Assembly (NCBI RefSeq): GCF_011057685.1
Contig: NZ_LNFY01000010.1
Location: 124,001 to 188,000 of the forward strand
Source of the DNA: Thermotoga sp. Ku-13t
GTDB taxonomy: Bacteria > Thermotogota > Thermotogae > Thermotogales > DSM-5069
Reading direction: 5' to 3'
DNA: 64,000 bases
Positions 29,118 to 39,714 of the stretch are shown here, one piece after another (position 1 is the first letter of the stretch; each line of letters begins with the position of its first letter). The notes under the pieces are model-generated. The model was given only the letters and a program-made list of their open reading frames with translations, ran no database searches and was not told the DNA's origin. The translations under genes and the position numbers were made by a program.

Positions 29118-29543
29118 TCAGTCAACTATTTCGATGCCCATGCTCTTTGCTGTACCTTCGATGATTCTTATAGCGGCCTCCAGATCGTTCGCTGTCAGGT
29201 CTGGCATTTTGATCTTCGCGATTTCTTCGATCTGCTTTCTCGTGACTTTTCCTACGATCTTCCTTTTTGGTTCTCCTGATCCAGACTCGATGTTTGCCGC
29301 CTTTTTGAGCAGGAAGGATGCTGGTGGTGTTTTGACAACGAAGCTGAAGGAACGATCCTCATAGACCGTCACTATGACTGGCAGAATCATACCAGCTTTG
29401 TCTGCCGTTTCTGCGTTGAACCTCTTGCAGAACTCCATTATGTTAACGCCACGCTGACCGAGCGCAGGTCCAACTGGTGGTGCAGGTGTGGCTTTACCTG
29501 CTGGTAACTGCAACCTCACCTGTGCTACGACTTTCTTAGCCAT
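29118..29543 (-). CDS. rplK: 50S ribosomal protein L11
   Basis: The 141-residue L11 protein binds the GTPase-associated region of 23S rRNA and is the target area of thiostrepton. Diagnostic parts are [20 protein letters not shown] with its proline-rich switch, [13 protein letters not shown], and the C-terminal rRNA-binding domain ending in [13 protein letters not shown]. It stands between nusG and rplA in the standard order. Confidence 0.98.
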   Translation of the reverse strand: MAKKVVAQVRLQLPAGKATPAPPVGPALGQRGVNIMEFCKRFNAETADKAGMILPVIVTVYEDRSFSFVVKTPPASFLLKKAANIESGSGEPKRKIVGKVTRKQIEEIAKIKMPDLTANDLEAAIRIIEGTAKSMGIEIVD

Positions 29544-29592
29544 TCACGTTTCCCTCCTTTGTGGTTGCTGGGAACGAATCCCTCCCACGTTT

Positions 29593-30657
29593 TCATTGGA
29601 TTTTCTCCACCTCAGAGACCCTCACCGTCACTGGTGTCTCTCTACCGAAGATGGTGACGGCCACCCTGAGTTCTTGTTTCATAGGATCTATTTCTTTCAC
29701 GACTCCGGCGAAGTCTTCGAACGGGCCATAGGTGATCTTCACCACGTCTCCGACCTTTATGTCCATCTCGACGCGCACGGGCTTTGCTTTTTCTTCAAAC
29801 GATTCGATACCCGCAAGCCTCAGGATCGCTCTCGCTTCACGTTGTTTCAATTCAAGCGGCTGGCCACCAGATGCAACGAAATCTATTATTCCTGGTACGG
29901 TTCTTGCGAATTGCCAGGTGTCGTCGTTCATCATCATTTCAACGAATATGTAGCCTGGAAACATTCTCTTCTTCTGGGTTTTGGCTATTCTTATTTCTTT
30001 GCGTGTCCCCAGATCCACAACTTCTACCCTTCCATTCATGGTAGAGTATATTTTTCTACCTTCGGCGAGCAGTTCCCCATTCCTAACTTGCTTGCCCTTG
30101 TAAGCCTTGTTCGCATCGTAGAGCTCGTAAGGAATGTGATAAACATCTATCTCTCCATCTTCGCGTTGAACTTCCACACGTTTGACGCGTTCGTTCTCGA
30201 TCACTTTACCATCGATCTCGCATATGTATTCAGCATCTTGAGTGAGTGGCATTCCCTGTCTTATGCGTGCGCCAACTTTGATGCCACTCACCAGTTTCGA
30301 ACTTTCTGGTACGAAGTACGTTTTGGAGTATTTCTTGTCGATGGTCTCTATGGTTATCTTCCTGTAGTTCTTCACAGACACAATGGTCCCGCTGTGCCTG
30401 GCATGAACCGCGGGTTCCTCCGAGAGAAGATCACCTTTTTTGACGTCCGAGCCGGTTTTCACGTACAACTTTGCGTTCGGGGACACCGAGAACCTCTTCA
30501 AAGACTTGCCAGTTGCATCTATTATGGTTTCCTCGGGAATGACGATACGGCCGAAGAACCTCTCATAACCGGCAGATTTGATCTTGGTTTCCAGATTCTC
30601 CTTTGCGCTCTCTTCTTGACCGGCTATAGTCCTGAGTATGTACCATTTTTTTCTCAT
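29593..30657 (-). CDS. nusG: Transcription elongation/antitermination factor NusG with large insertion
   Basis: NusG binds RNA polymerase and links it to Rho or the ribosome. The protein is 354 residues, about twice the usual size. The N-terminal NGN domain begins with KKWYILRTIAGQEESAKENL and resumes near residue 228 with RMFPGYIFVEM. Between them, about residues 45-225, sits the insertion known from Thermotoga NusG, rich in beta structure and lysine. The C-terminal KOW domain carries KVGDVVKITYGPFEDFAGVV. It follows secE by 5 bases and precedes rplK. Confidence 0.97.
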   Translation of the reverse strand: MRKKWYILRTIAGQEESAKENLETKIKSAGYERFFGRIVIPEETIIDATGKSLKRFSVSPNAKLYVKTGSDVKKGDLLSEEPAVHARHSGTIVSVKNYRKITIETIDKKYSKTYFVPESSKLVSGIKVGARIRQGMPLTQDAEYICEIDGKVIENERVKRVEVQREDGEIDVYHIPYELYDANKAYKGKQVRNGELLAEGRKIYSTMNGRVEVVDLGTRKEIRIAKTQKKRMFPGYIFVEMMMNDDTWQFARTVPGIIDFVASGGQPLELKQREARAILRLAGIESFEEKAKPVRVEMDIKVGDVVKITYGPFEDFAGVVKEIDPMKQELRVAVTIFGRETPVTVRVSEVEKIQ

Positions 30658-30662
30658 TCACA

Positions 30663-30860
30663 TCACCCGATACCGAGCGCGCGCAGGATCGCCCTCACCC
30701 CACCGGACAGAGCGAGGTCCAGCAGGAAGAAATAGATACCCATCACTGCGAGGATCAATATGACAACGGAAGTTGAGACCAAAAGTTCTTGTCTGTTTGG
30801 CCAGTGGGTCTTCTTCGCTTCTCCCCACACTTCCCGAAAGAACTTTCTGAGTTTTTCCAC
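30663..30860 (-). CDS. secE: Preprotein translocase subunit SecE
   Basis: A 65-residue SecE with an amphipathic N-terminal helix containing VWGEAKKTHWPNRQEL, the family hallmark, and one membrane helix (about residues 27-50). It stabilises SecY in the translocon. The start is GTG at 30860, seven bases after GGAGGG. It lies between tRNA-Trp and nusG, the usual order in Thermotogales and many other bacteria. Confidence 0.95.
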   Translation of the reverse strand: MEKLRKFFREVWGEAKKTHWPNRQELLVSTSVVILILAVMGIYFFLLDLALSGGVRAILRALGIG

Positions 30861-30889
30861 AGATTATCCCTCCGACTGGCACAAAAAAT

Positions 30890-30966
30890 TGGCAGGGCCG
30901 GCAGGACTCGAACCTGCAACCGCCGATTTTGGAGACCGGCGCTCTACCCAGTTGAGCTACGGCCCT
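30890..30966 (-). tRNA. tRNA-Trp (anticodon CCA)
   Basis: A 77-base cloverleaf including an encoded CCA end. The acceptor stem AGGGCCG pairs with CGGCCCT. The D-arm is GCTC...GAGC, the anticodon stem CCGGT / ATCGG encloses loop CTCCAAA with anticodon CCA, and the T-arm GCAGG / CCTGC encloses TTCGAGT. It is embedded between rpmG and secE and should be cut out of the operon transcript. The A-G... start base pairs as A-T in the acceptor. Confidence 0.97.
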
Positions 30967-30970
30967 GCGC

Positions 30971-31117
30971 TCATTTCGTTTCGACGTGCTCCGTATGCTT
31001 GTTGCAGTTCGGACAGTACTTTCTGAGACTCAGTTTGGTTTTCTTGGTGTTGTTCTTCTCGGTGTAGTAGTTTTTATGACCACACACGGAACACTTCAAA
31101 GCTATTTTAACTCTCAT
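30971..31117 (-). CDS. rpmG: 50S ribosomal protein L33
   Basis: A 48-residue L33, too small to be picked up by length filters. Translation of the minus strand from ATG 31117 gives MRVKIALKCSVCGHKNYYT and ends in HTEHVETK. Two CxxC pairs (CSVC and CPNC) mark the zinc-binding form of L33. A GGTGT-type site lies upstream. It sits between tRNA-Tyr and tRNA-Trp, the arrangement common ahead of secE-nusG. Confidence 0.96.
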   Translation of the reverse strand: MRVKIALKCSVCGHKNYYTEKNNTKKTKLSLRKYCPNCNKHTEHVETK

Positions 31118-31145
31118 TCCTTACACCTCTTTCGTCGAAAGATGC

Positions 31146-31232
31146 TGGTGGTGAGGGGAGGATTCGAACCTCCGAAGGCAATCCGCCAGCGGATTTACAG
31201 TCCGCCCCCTTAGGCCACTCGGGCACCTCACC
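31146..31232 (-). tRNA. tRNA-Tyr (anticodon GTA)
   Basis: An 87-base class II tRNA with encoded CCA and a long variable arm (CTGGCGG...CCTTCGG region). Acceptor stem GGTGAGG pairs with CCTCACC, the anticodon stem GCGGA / TCCGC encloses CTGTAAA with anticodon GTA, and the T-arm GGAGG / CCTCC encloses TTCGAAT. It lies 11 bases after tRNA-Thr and 28 bases before rpmG. Confidence 0.97.
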
Positions 31233-31243
31233 ACCTCGCGGGC

Positions 31244-31319
31244 TGGAGCCAGCGAAGGGACTCGAACCCCCAACCTGCTGATTACAAGTCAGCCGCTCTG
31301 CCGATTGAGCTACGCTGGC
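31244..31319 (-). tRNA. tRNA-Thr (anticodon TGT)
   Basis: A 76-base cloverleaf with encoded CCA. Acceptor stem GCCAGCG pairs with CGCTGGC, the D-arm is GCTC...GAGC, the anticodon stem GCTGA / TCAGC encloses CTTGTAA with anticodon TGT, and the T-arm GGGGG / TCCCT encloses the TTCGAGT loop. It is the first gene of the operon, directly downstream of the consensus promoter. Confidence 0.97.
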
Positions 31320-31333
31320 CCGTGGCCCTGAAA

Positions 31334-31363
31334 ATTATATGCAAAATAACACCGTGTTGTCAA
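31334..31363 (-). promoter_or_regulatory. Consensus sigma-70 type promoter of the tRNA-rpmG-secE-nusG-rpl-rpoBC operon
   Basis: On the minus strand a perfect TTGACA (31363-31358) and a perfect TATAAT (31339-31334) are separated by 18 bases. Transcription would start around 31327, about 8 bases before tRNA-Thr. The stretch upstream (31380-31425) is AT-rich and could act as an UP element. It is the best promoter in the window, as expected for a stable RNA and RNA polymerase operon. Confidence 0.92.
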
Positions 31364-31439
31364 TGATCGACCGCAATGATTAAAATACTACAAATCCACA
31401 CCTTTTGCTATTAAATATTCGTTAGCTCAAAGTTGCGAT

Positions 31440-33251
31440 TCATCTCAGGAAAGGCTCCAACTCTCCGATGACGAAATCCAGATTGAGCCTCTTCAACGTT
31501 TCGATGGTCGGCACACCCCGCTCGTCCCAGCCGCGAATCCTGTAATATTCGCTCAGGAGCCGATCGTACTGCTCCGGGTCCAGGTGCTGGCCATCCACAC
31601 CGTCCTGGAACCATCGTTTTGGTGGATAATCCATCTTTCGATCCCAGTTTCCCTTGAATTCCCTCACCCAGTAGGACCTTATCAAGGTGTAAATCCTGTC
31701 TGCGGCCAAGAAGATGTCATCCAGAGTGTAGTTCTTACCAACGATGCTGCTCAGAATCTTTGCGTACCATTCCAGATCGAGCCCGAGTTCGACCCACGGC
31801 AATCTGCAGGCTGTGAGCATCTCGAACATACCACCCCTGATCCTCTGCTGCTCCACGACTTTCTTTGCTTTTTCCGGAGAGTAATCCACCACGTATTCCT
31901 TGCCCGTCGACTCTTCCATGGGTGTCGAGCCGATCTCCCACGCTATGACCCACGCTTCCTTGTGGTGTGCACCGATGGCGCAGGTTCCATAGGCGAGAGC
32001 CATCGCCGGGTATATGTAGCAGTTGTAGGCGGAAACTTCCAGGCCTTTCACGTGCATCGCGATGTCTTCAAGACCGAGTTGTTCGGATGCTTTCTTGACC
32101 CCCTCAGCCAGGAGCTTGCCCACTTCGTCCTGTTTGAACACGATTCTTTTCGTCAGTTCTACTGCGCCCTCGTAATCTCCGAATTTTGGACAATCCTTAA
32201 GCACACCACGTTCGGCCGCTTCCATGGCGAATCCTAAAACGGCTCCGAGGGAAATGGTATCGACGCCATATTCGTCTGCCAGCCTGTTGATATGTGCCAC
32301 CCTGTTCAGGAAAGCTATCCCGGTGTTCGGGCCCAGCATCCCTACGTTCTCGTAGTCCAGTTCGCTCTCTTTTCCTTCGATGTCCAGCACGACGTTTCCA
32401 CAGATCATGTTGCAGTTGGGACAGCCTCTTCTCGAGATTTTCATAGCCTCCATAGCGTAACCGTCTACGGTCCTGGCGTACTCGAACCTGACCTGCGAGA
32501 AATTCCTCGTTGGAAGCGCCCTGTTCTTGTTCGCCCATTCGACGGTGGCCATGGTTCCCTGACGTATCCAGAAATTGTACGCCGGCAGGGTGGGAATCAA
32601 CTTGAACACTTCACGGGTGTATCTTTCGAAGTTCTCTTTATCTTTAACCTTGACATCCTTCGTGCCTCGAACGACTATCGCCTTCAGTTTCTTGCTTCCC
32701 ATCACCGCACCAATGCCGGGTCTTCCACCCGCCCTTCCTTCTTGAGATATCACGACCGCATACTTCACCAGGTTTTCTCCTGCAGGTCCGATGCTCAAAA
32801 CGCCCACGTTACCGTGAACCTGCTTCAACCTCTTTTCCGTTTCGAAAGTGGACAGTCCCCAGAGGCCCTCAGCACTCATTATGTGCACATCGTCGTCGTC
32901 CACGTAGAGGTACACAGGCCTGTCAGAAGCACCCTCAACGATGATAGCCATGTAACCTGCCTTTCTCAGATACATCGACACCATGGTTCCGATGTTGCCA
33001 TCGCCGTAACCACCAGTGAGGGGACTCTTCGCCGCCACGACGAGTTTTCCTCCGCTCGGCGTTCTGAGCCCGTTGAACGGTCCTGCGGCAACTATCAGCT
33101 TGTTGTCCGGAGAAAGGGGATCGACGTTTTTGACCTCATCCCAGAGGATCTTGGCTGCCAGACCGCGTCCACCTATGAACCAATCCAGAACTTTTTCATC
33201 GATGGGTTCCTTCGTGATTTTCTTCGTCGTGAGATTGACCCGCAGTATCAT
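31440..33251 (-). CDS. aor: Aldehyde:ferredoxin oxidoreductase (tungsten enzyme)
   Basis: A 603-residue enzyme of the AOR family, which oxidises aldehydes to carboxylic acids with ferredoxin as acceptor, using tungsto-bispterin and one 4Fe-4S cluster. The cluster ligands appear as CPNCNMIC plus a late Cys in TACRLPWVE. Pterin-binding elements such as [29 protein letters not shown] and the LGPNTGIA segment are visible. The likely partners (ferredoxin, pterin and tungstate uptake genes) are not nearby. Which aldehyde is used (AOR, FOR or GOR subtype) is open. The AAGGGGG site precedes ATG 33251. No terminator hairpin is evident in the 120 bases downstream. Confidence 0.93.
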   Translation of the reverse strand: MILRVNLTTKKITKEPIDEKVLDWFIGGRGLAAKILWDEVKNVDPLSPDNKLIVAAGPFNGLRTPSGGKLVVAAKSPLTGGYGDGNIGTMVSMYLRKAGYMAIIVEGASDRPVYLYVDDDDVHIMSAEGLWGLSTFETEKRLKQVHGNVGVLSIGPAGENLVKYAVVISQEGRAGGRPGIGAVMGSKKLKAIVVRGTKDVKVKDKENFERYTREVFKLIPTLPAYNFWIRQGTMATVEWANKNRALPTRNFSQVRFEYARTVDGYAMEAMKISRRGCPNCNMICGNVVLDIEGKESELDYENVGMLGPNTGIAFLNRVAHINRLADEYGVDTISLGAVLGFAMEAAERGVLKDCPKFGDYEGAVELTKRIVFKQDEVGKLLAEGVKKASEQLGLEDIAMHVKGLEVSAYNCYIYPAMALAYGTCAIGAHHKEAWVIAWEIGSTPMEESTGKEYVVDYSPEKAKKVVEQQRIRGGMFEMLTACRLPWVELGLDLEWYAKILSSIVGKNYTLDDIFLAADRIYTLIRSYWVREFKGNWDRKMDYPPKRWFQDGVDGQHLDPEQYDRLLSEYYRIRGWDERGVPTIETLKRLNLDFVIGELEPFLR

Positions 33252-33305
33252 TGAATCAGCCCCCTTGTTAATTTTTTCGCGTGATTATTCTACCACGAGG
33301 TCGCT

Positions 33306-33311
33306 TATAAT
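33306..33311 (+). promoter_or_regulatory. glyQS -10 element
   Basis: TATAAT at 33306-33311 lies 21 bases before the glyQ TTG start and leaves room for the GGAGGTGG ribosome binding site. A -35 hexamer is weak (GATTAT at 33283). The gap 33252-33332 is shared with the divergent AOR gene, for which TAGAAT read on the minus strand near 33291 is a possible -10. Confidence 0.6.
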
Positions 33312-33332
33312 CTGTGCAGTGGAGGTGGCACG

Positions 33333-34172
33333 TTGTACCTACAGGATGTGATAGCAAAACTCAACGAATACTGGGCTTCGCTCGGCTGCATGATCGATCA
33401 ACCTTACGATCTCGAAGTCGGCGCGGGTACGTTCCACCCATCGACGTTTTTCGGCTGCCTGAGAGAGGGAGAATGGAAGGTCGCGTTCGTTCAACCGAGC
33501 CGTCGACCCACGGATGGAAGATACGGAGAAAACCCGAACAGGTTACAGAGGTACTTTCAATACCAAGTCATCATCAAACCCTCCCCGGAGAACGCGCAGA
33601 AGGTTTATCTGGATTCTTTAACGGCGCTGGGTATTGATCTGAAAAAGCACGACGTTCGCTTCATTGAGGATAACTGGGAATCACCGACGCTCGGCGCCTG
33701 GGGTGTTGGATGGGAAGTGTGGCTCGATGGCATGGAGATCACGCAGTTCACTTACTTCCAGCAGATAGGTGGTATAAGTTTGAAGTCGATCCCCCTCGAG
33801 ATCACTTATGGTCTTGAAAGGATCGCGATGTATCTGCAAGGCAAGAGCAACATCTTCGAAGTCATGTGGAACGAGAAAATATCCTACGGAGAACTTTACA
33901 AAGAGAACGAAAGACAGTTCTCCGAATACAATTTTGAGTCTGCAGACGTGGAAAAGCTCTTCACGCTCTACGAAATTTTCTCCTCCGAATTCGAATCGCA
34001 GATAAGATCGGGTCGGTATCTGGTTGCCTACGACTACATGGCGAAGTGCTCGCACATCTTCAACCTCCTGGATGCGAGGAACGCGTTCAGTGTGACGCAA
34101 AGACAAGAGTTCATAAGGTCGATACGATCGATGGCCAGGCGCTGTGCAGAGGCTTTCAGAGGAGGGAACTGA
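33333..34172 (+). CDS. glyQ: Glycyl-tRNA synthetase alpha subunit
   Basis: The 279-residue alpha chain of the tetrameric bacterial glycyl-tRNA synthetase, carrying the class II catalytic core. It shows [23 protein letters not shown] broken across motif 1 and the [20 protein letters not shown] region conserved in GlyQ. The start is TTG at 33333, 4 bases after GGAGGTGG. The beta subunit begins directly after the stop, so the two are translationally coupled. Charging of tRNA-Gly therefore uses the alpha2beta2 form rather than the single-chain enzyme. Confidence 0.97.
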   Translation: MYLQDVIAKLNEYWASLGCMIDQPYDLEVGAGTFHPSTFFGCLREGEWKVAFVQPSRRPTDGRYGENPNRLQRYFQYQVIIKPSPENAQKVYLDSLTALGIDLKKHDVRFIEDNWESPTLGAWGVGWEVWLDGMEITQFTYFQQIGGISLKSIPLEITYGLERIAMYLQGKSNIFEVMWNEKISYGELYKENERQFSEYNFESADVEKLFTLYEIFSSEFESQIRSGRYLVAYDYMAKCSHIFNLLDARNAFSVTQRQEFIRSIRSMARRCAEAFRGGN

Positions 34173-36188
34173 ATGGAAAACTGGGTCCTGTTCGAACTCG
34201 GTGTCGAAGAACTGCCCGCGAGTGAAATGGATTCGATAAAGCAACAACTGAGCGAGCTCGTTCCAAATTTGCTCAACGAAGCCCGTGTAGGCTTTGACTC
34301 GTACGAGGTGTTCGTGACGAACCGAAGGATCGCCGTGCGTTTGAAAAACGTTGCGGATAGACAACAAGATATGGTGATAGAAAAGCGTGGACCATCGGAA
34401 ACAATTGCATTCTCCAACGGTCAGCCGACGAAGGCACTCCTTGGGTTTTTATCGTCGAATGGAGCTAGCTTGGAAGACGTTTTCGTGAAAGATGGATACG
34501 TACACATAAGGAAGTCCGTTGAAGGTAAACACATACGGCAGATAATTCCCGAGGTGCTCGTTAAACTCGTGGCTGGGTTGAAATTCACCAAACCGATGCG
34601 CTGGGGAGATGGAAACTTCGAATTCGTCAGACCTGTCAAATGGGTTCTTGCGTTGCTGAACAACGAGTTGATTCCCCTGGAGATTTTCGGCAAAAAATCC
34701 GATAAGCGCACTATGTCTCATCCTTATCTGGAGAGGTGGATCGATGTCGAACATCCCAAAGATTACGTTGGTTTGTTGAGAGAGAACCTGGTGCTCGTCG
34801 AGGAGAGTGAGAGGAAAAAATCGATCGAAAAACAGCTGGCTGAGATAGAAAAAGAATTCGCACTTGTTTGCGAAAGAGACCCCGCGCTCATCGAAAAGGT
34901 TTGCAAGATCACGGAATGGCCGCAGGCCATCGTTGGAAGGTTCAGCGAGAAATTCCTTCAATTACCTCAAGAGCTGATAACAGTCACCGTGAAGCACCAC
35001 CTAAGCGCTTTCTCAACGAGCAGAGACGGTAAACTCACACCTTATTTCGTCGCTTTCATCGACAGGCCGAAAAACGATTCTCACGTCATCGTGAAAGGTT
35101 ACGAGAACGTGGTGAACGCGAGACTTGAGGACGCCCGTTATTACTTCGATATAGATAGAAGATACAGACTCGAAGATTTCAACGAGAAACTGAAGCAGAT
35201 GGTCTTTCAGAAAGAGCTCGGAACGCTGTACGACAAGGTGCTTCGAATCAAGTCTCTGGTCTGTTACCTCGTCGAGAAGCTGTCTAAACGTTCCATTCTC
35301 GACAAGGCCCTGCGTGCCGCTGAGCTGAGCAAAGCTGATACGGCGACGCATGTCGTGTACGAATTTCCAGAGTTGCAGGGTGTCATCGGAAGGATCTACG
35401 CGGAGCTGGACGGCGAGGATAAGTCCGTCGCGTTCGCTCTGCAGGACCAGTACTCGCAGGAACCCGAGAGCGAACTCGGTGCACTGATCGGTGTGTGCGA
35501 CAGGGTGGACACCATCGTGGGTAACATCGCGATAGGTAATCTGCCAAGTGGATCGAAGGATCCTTACGGTTTGAGGACCAAAGCTGATACGATCTACTCG
35601 TCGATCGTTCGTTTCGGATGGGACATCGATCTTTCCGAACTGTTACTCGAGTCAACGAGATATTTGAATGTGGAATTCGATGAAGAAAAATTGTTCGAAT
35701 TCATGAAATCTCGTTTCTACGCTTTTCTCATATCTCAGGACTTACCGTTCGATATTGCGCGCGCCGTGAACCACCTTTGGTCCAGACCTCTGCGCGGTCA
35801 TCTGTCTGCCAGATCTCTCATGAAGGCGTGCCAAAGTGAGGATTTCAACAACGTCGCCATAGGTTTTGAAAGGGTGCACAACATCACAAAGAATCACGAC
35901 AATAAGCACTTCGACGGTGCCCTTTTCGAAGAACAGGCAGAGATAGACCTGTTGAACCAGTTCGTATCCGTAAAGCCGAGAGTGATAGAAAGTATATCGA
36001 AACTCGACTACGACGAAGCGATCAGATACCTATCCTCTCTGAAACCCTACATAGACAGGTACTTCGACGAAGTGTTCGTCATGGTCGATCGTGAGGACAT
36101 CAGGCGCAACAGGCTCGGTTTCCTCAAGAATATCGACGAACTGTTCATGCTCGTTGGCGATCTGACACACCTTGTGAGAAGAGATTGA
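34173..36188 (+). CDS. glyS: Glycyl-tRNA synthetase beta subunit
   Basis: The 671-residue beta chain, of normal length, which supplies tRNA recognition. Typical features are the N-terminal FELGVEELPASE, the FTKPMRWGDG and FVRPVKWVLALL segments, an HD-like middle region with KADTATHVVYEFPELQGVIG, and a C-terminal anticodon-binding helical domain with FFDEVFV-like (YFDEVFVM). The ATG follows the glyQ stop with no gap. Its stop is 3 bases from the convergent guaB stop. Confidence 0.97.
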   Translation: MENWVLFELGVEELPASEMDSIKQQLSELVPNLLNEARVGFDSYEVFVTNRRIAVRLKNVADRQQDMVIEKRGPSETIAFSNGQPTKALLGFLSSNGASLEDVFVKDGYVHIRKSVEGKHIRQIIPEVLVKLVAGLKFTKPMRWGDGNFEFVRPVKWVLALLNNELIPLEIFGKKSDKRTMSHPYLERWIDVEHPKDYVGLLRENLVLVEESERKKSIEKQLAEIEKEFALVCERDPALIEKVCKITEWPQAIVGRFSEKFLQLPQELITVTVKHHLSAFSTSRDGKLTPYFVAFIDRPKNDSHVIVKGYENVVNARLEDARYYFDIDRRYRLEDFNEKLKQMVFQKELGTLYDKVLRIKSLVCYLVEKLSKRSILDKALRAAELSKADTATHVVYEFPELQGVIGRIYAELDGEDKSVAFALQDQYSQEPESELGALIGVCDRVDTIVGNIAIGNLPSGSKDPYGLRTKADTIYSSIVRFGWDIDLSELLLESTRYLNVEFDEEKLFEFMKSRFYAFLISQDLPFDIARAVNHLWSRPLRGHLSARSLMKACQSEDFNNVAIGFERVHNITKNHDNKHFDGALFEEQAEIDLLNQFVSVKPRVIESISKLDYDEAIRYLSSLKPYIDRYFDEVFVMVDREDIRRNRLGFLKNIDELFMLVGDLTHLVRRD

Positions 36189-36191
36189 ATT

Positions 36192-37995
<1,804 letters not shown>

Positions 37996-38005
37996 GGTGA
38001 CGAGT

Positions 38006-38605
38006 ATGTTCGTAAGCTTTGAAGGCATCGATGGGAGCGGCAAGGGTACTCAGGTCAGTCTGTTCATGGATTATCTCAGTAAAAAGGGAGTAGATTTCGT
38101 TTACGTGAGAGAACCTGGTAGTACTCCGCTGGGGGAACAGATCAGGAATATCTTGCTGTTTTCAGAAGAGATCACTCCGAAGGCGGAGCTATTGATGTTT
38201 CTCGCAAGCCGGGCCCAGATGGTAGAAAGAGTTGTGAAACCTGCTCTCGCGCTGGAAAAGATTGTCATCGCCGATAGGTTCATCGATTCCAGTGTTGCAT
38301 ACCAGGGTTTTGCCAGAGGGCTGGGAGTCGAGCTGGTCAAGAAGTTGAACGATTTCGCAACGGGTGGTTTGAAACCGGATCTGACCTTTTACATAGACGT
38401 TCCTGTGGAGGTGGCCATGGTACGAAAAAAGCAGCTGGACAGGATCGAGACCGAGGGTGAGGAATTTCTCAGGAAGGTCAGACAGGCGTATCTGAGCCTG
38501 GTGAAAGAGGAGCCTGAGAGGTTCGTCCTCATAGATGGCAACGCGGACCAGCTGACCGTGCACAGAAAGATCGTCGAAGAATTCGAAAAGAGGAGGAAAG
38601 GATGA
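38006..38605 (+). CDS. tmk: Thymidylate kinase
   Basis: A 199-residue dTMP kinase making dTDP for DNA synthesis. Visible are the P-loop FEGIDGSGKGTQ, the DR(H/Y)-type motif in IADRFIDSSVAYQGFARG, and EPGSTPLGEQIR. I placed the start at ATG 38006, six bases after GAGGTG; GTG at 37997 is part of that ribosome binding site. Its stop lies 1 base before the ABC-2 permease start. Confidence 0.96.
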   Translation: MFVSFEGIDGSGKGTQVSLFMDYLSKKGVDFVYVREPGSTPLGEQIRNILLFSEEITPKAELLMFLASRAQMVERVVKPALALEKIVIADRFIDSSVAYQGFARGLGVELVKKLNDFATGGLKPDLTFYIDVPVEVAMVRKKQLDRIETEGEEFLRKVRQAYLSLVKEEPERFVLIDGNADQLTVHRKIVEEFEKRRKG

Positions 38606-38606
38606 C

Positions 38607-39713
38607 GTGTTCTTCGGCATGTTCATGATGGAATTGAAGAGAACTCTGAAAAATCCTTACTCCTTGGCGCTGATACTGGCCGTGCCATTGATCATAACCG
38701 TTACTGCCGTCGTGCTGTTTTCCAGCCTCGGGTTTCTACACACAAAGATAGGCATATTCAACCTCGATACGGATCCTTTGTCCCGCTTCACGGTTGGCAT
38801 AGTGATGTCGATGTTCAAGGGCGGTAACATCAGTTACGTGGGGGAAGATTACGATCAGAAATTGCTCAACGGTGAACTGCAAGCGGTGGTCGTGATTCCG
38901 AAGGATTTCTCTAAGAAACTCTACGCCGCCGAGCAAACCGAACTGATCTTCATACCCAGCCCGGTAGACCTGCAGCTATCCACGATCATCTACAGAACCT
39001 TCCGTTCCATGTTCGAAGATCTCAACGGAAGTCCTTTCTTCGATCCCAAAGTCATCAGGTACCTGTTCACCTCTCCGGGGTATCCTGCACCGAAGCTCTC
39101 GGCGTTCGAAAAAGAGAGCGTTCTGAGCTTTAGCTCCATGCTCGTTCCGATAGTTGTCTTTCTCTCGACGGCATGTGTCTTGTTCTCAATCGCCGCGAGT
39201 TCGTTCCAGCAAGACGAGCAGTCGCGGTTGACAGAGTTGTTCATTTCGATGGGTGTGGGCAAGCTGAGCTACGCACTGTCGAAAATGGCCGCTTACACGA
39301 CGGTGGGTTTGCTCGTCTCGTTCTCATCGCTTCTGATACTTTCGCTTTTCGGTGCGATCTCTGTAACACCAATGATTTTGGTCCTGCTGTTCTTGAATGC
39401 CCTGTTCCACGCGTGCGTTGGGTTGATCGTGTCCTCTCTGTCTCCAAATGTACAGGTTTCATCGATGCTGAGCGTGGGTCTCACACTCGTCAGCTTCTAC
39501 TTTAGTGGCACCGTTGTGCCACTTTCAGCTATGCCGTCGAAGTTGCAGGCCATCGCATGGAATTATCCCCTCTTCTTGATGAGTTACGTTCTGAGAAAGC
39601 AACAGCTCTTTTTGTTCAACTCAGCGGATGATATGAAAAAGATCCTGCTGTATGTCTTCATCACCTTCAGCACGTGTCTGGTGCTCGGTTCAATGGAGTT
39701 GAGGAGGAGATGA
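38607..39713 (+). CDS. ABC-2 type permease, no ATPase adjacent
   Basis: A 368-residue membrane protein with the ABC-2 exporter layout. A membrane helix at residues 15-40 is followed by an extracytoplasmic domain of about 130 residues. Five to six helices then fill residues 175-365, including LVPIVVFLSTACVLFSIAASSF and a final helix near the C-terminus. It would export a lipid, drug or polysaccharide precursor with a partner ATPase, which is absent from this neighbourhood. The only lone ABC ATPase in the window is at 14061. GTG at 38607 follows AGGAGG at 10 bases. Confidence 0.8.
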   Translation: MFFGMFMMELKRTLKNPYSLALILAVPLIITVTAVVLFSSLGFLHTKIGIFNLDTDPLSRFTVGIVMSMFKGGNISYVGEDYDQKLLNGELQAVVVIPKDFSKKLYAAEQTELIFIPSPVDLQLSTIIYRTFRSMFEDLNGSPFFDPKVIRYLFTSPGYPAPKLSAFEKESVLSFSSMLVPIVVFLSTACVLFSIAASSFQQDEQSRLTELFISMGVGKLSYALSKMAAYTTVGLLVSFSSLLILSLFGAISVTPMILVLLFLNALFHACVGLIVSSLSPNVQVSSMLSVGLTLVSFYFSGTVVPLSAMPSKLQAIAWNYPLFLMSYVLRKQQLFLFNSADDMKKILLYVFITFSTCLVLGSMELRRR

Positions 39714-39714
39714 G

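Noticed and set aside
29488-30735. 415-residue plus-strand frame opposite nusG and rplK
   Set aside because: It overlaps two certain genes and secE, and has an aromatic- and His-rich composition without motifs.
32292-33254. 320-residue plus-strand frame opposite AOR
   Set aside because: Shadow of the AOR gene; no domain and His-rich reverse-frame composition.
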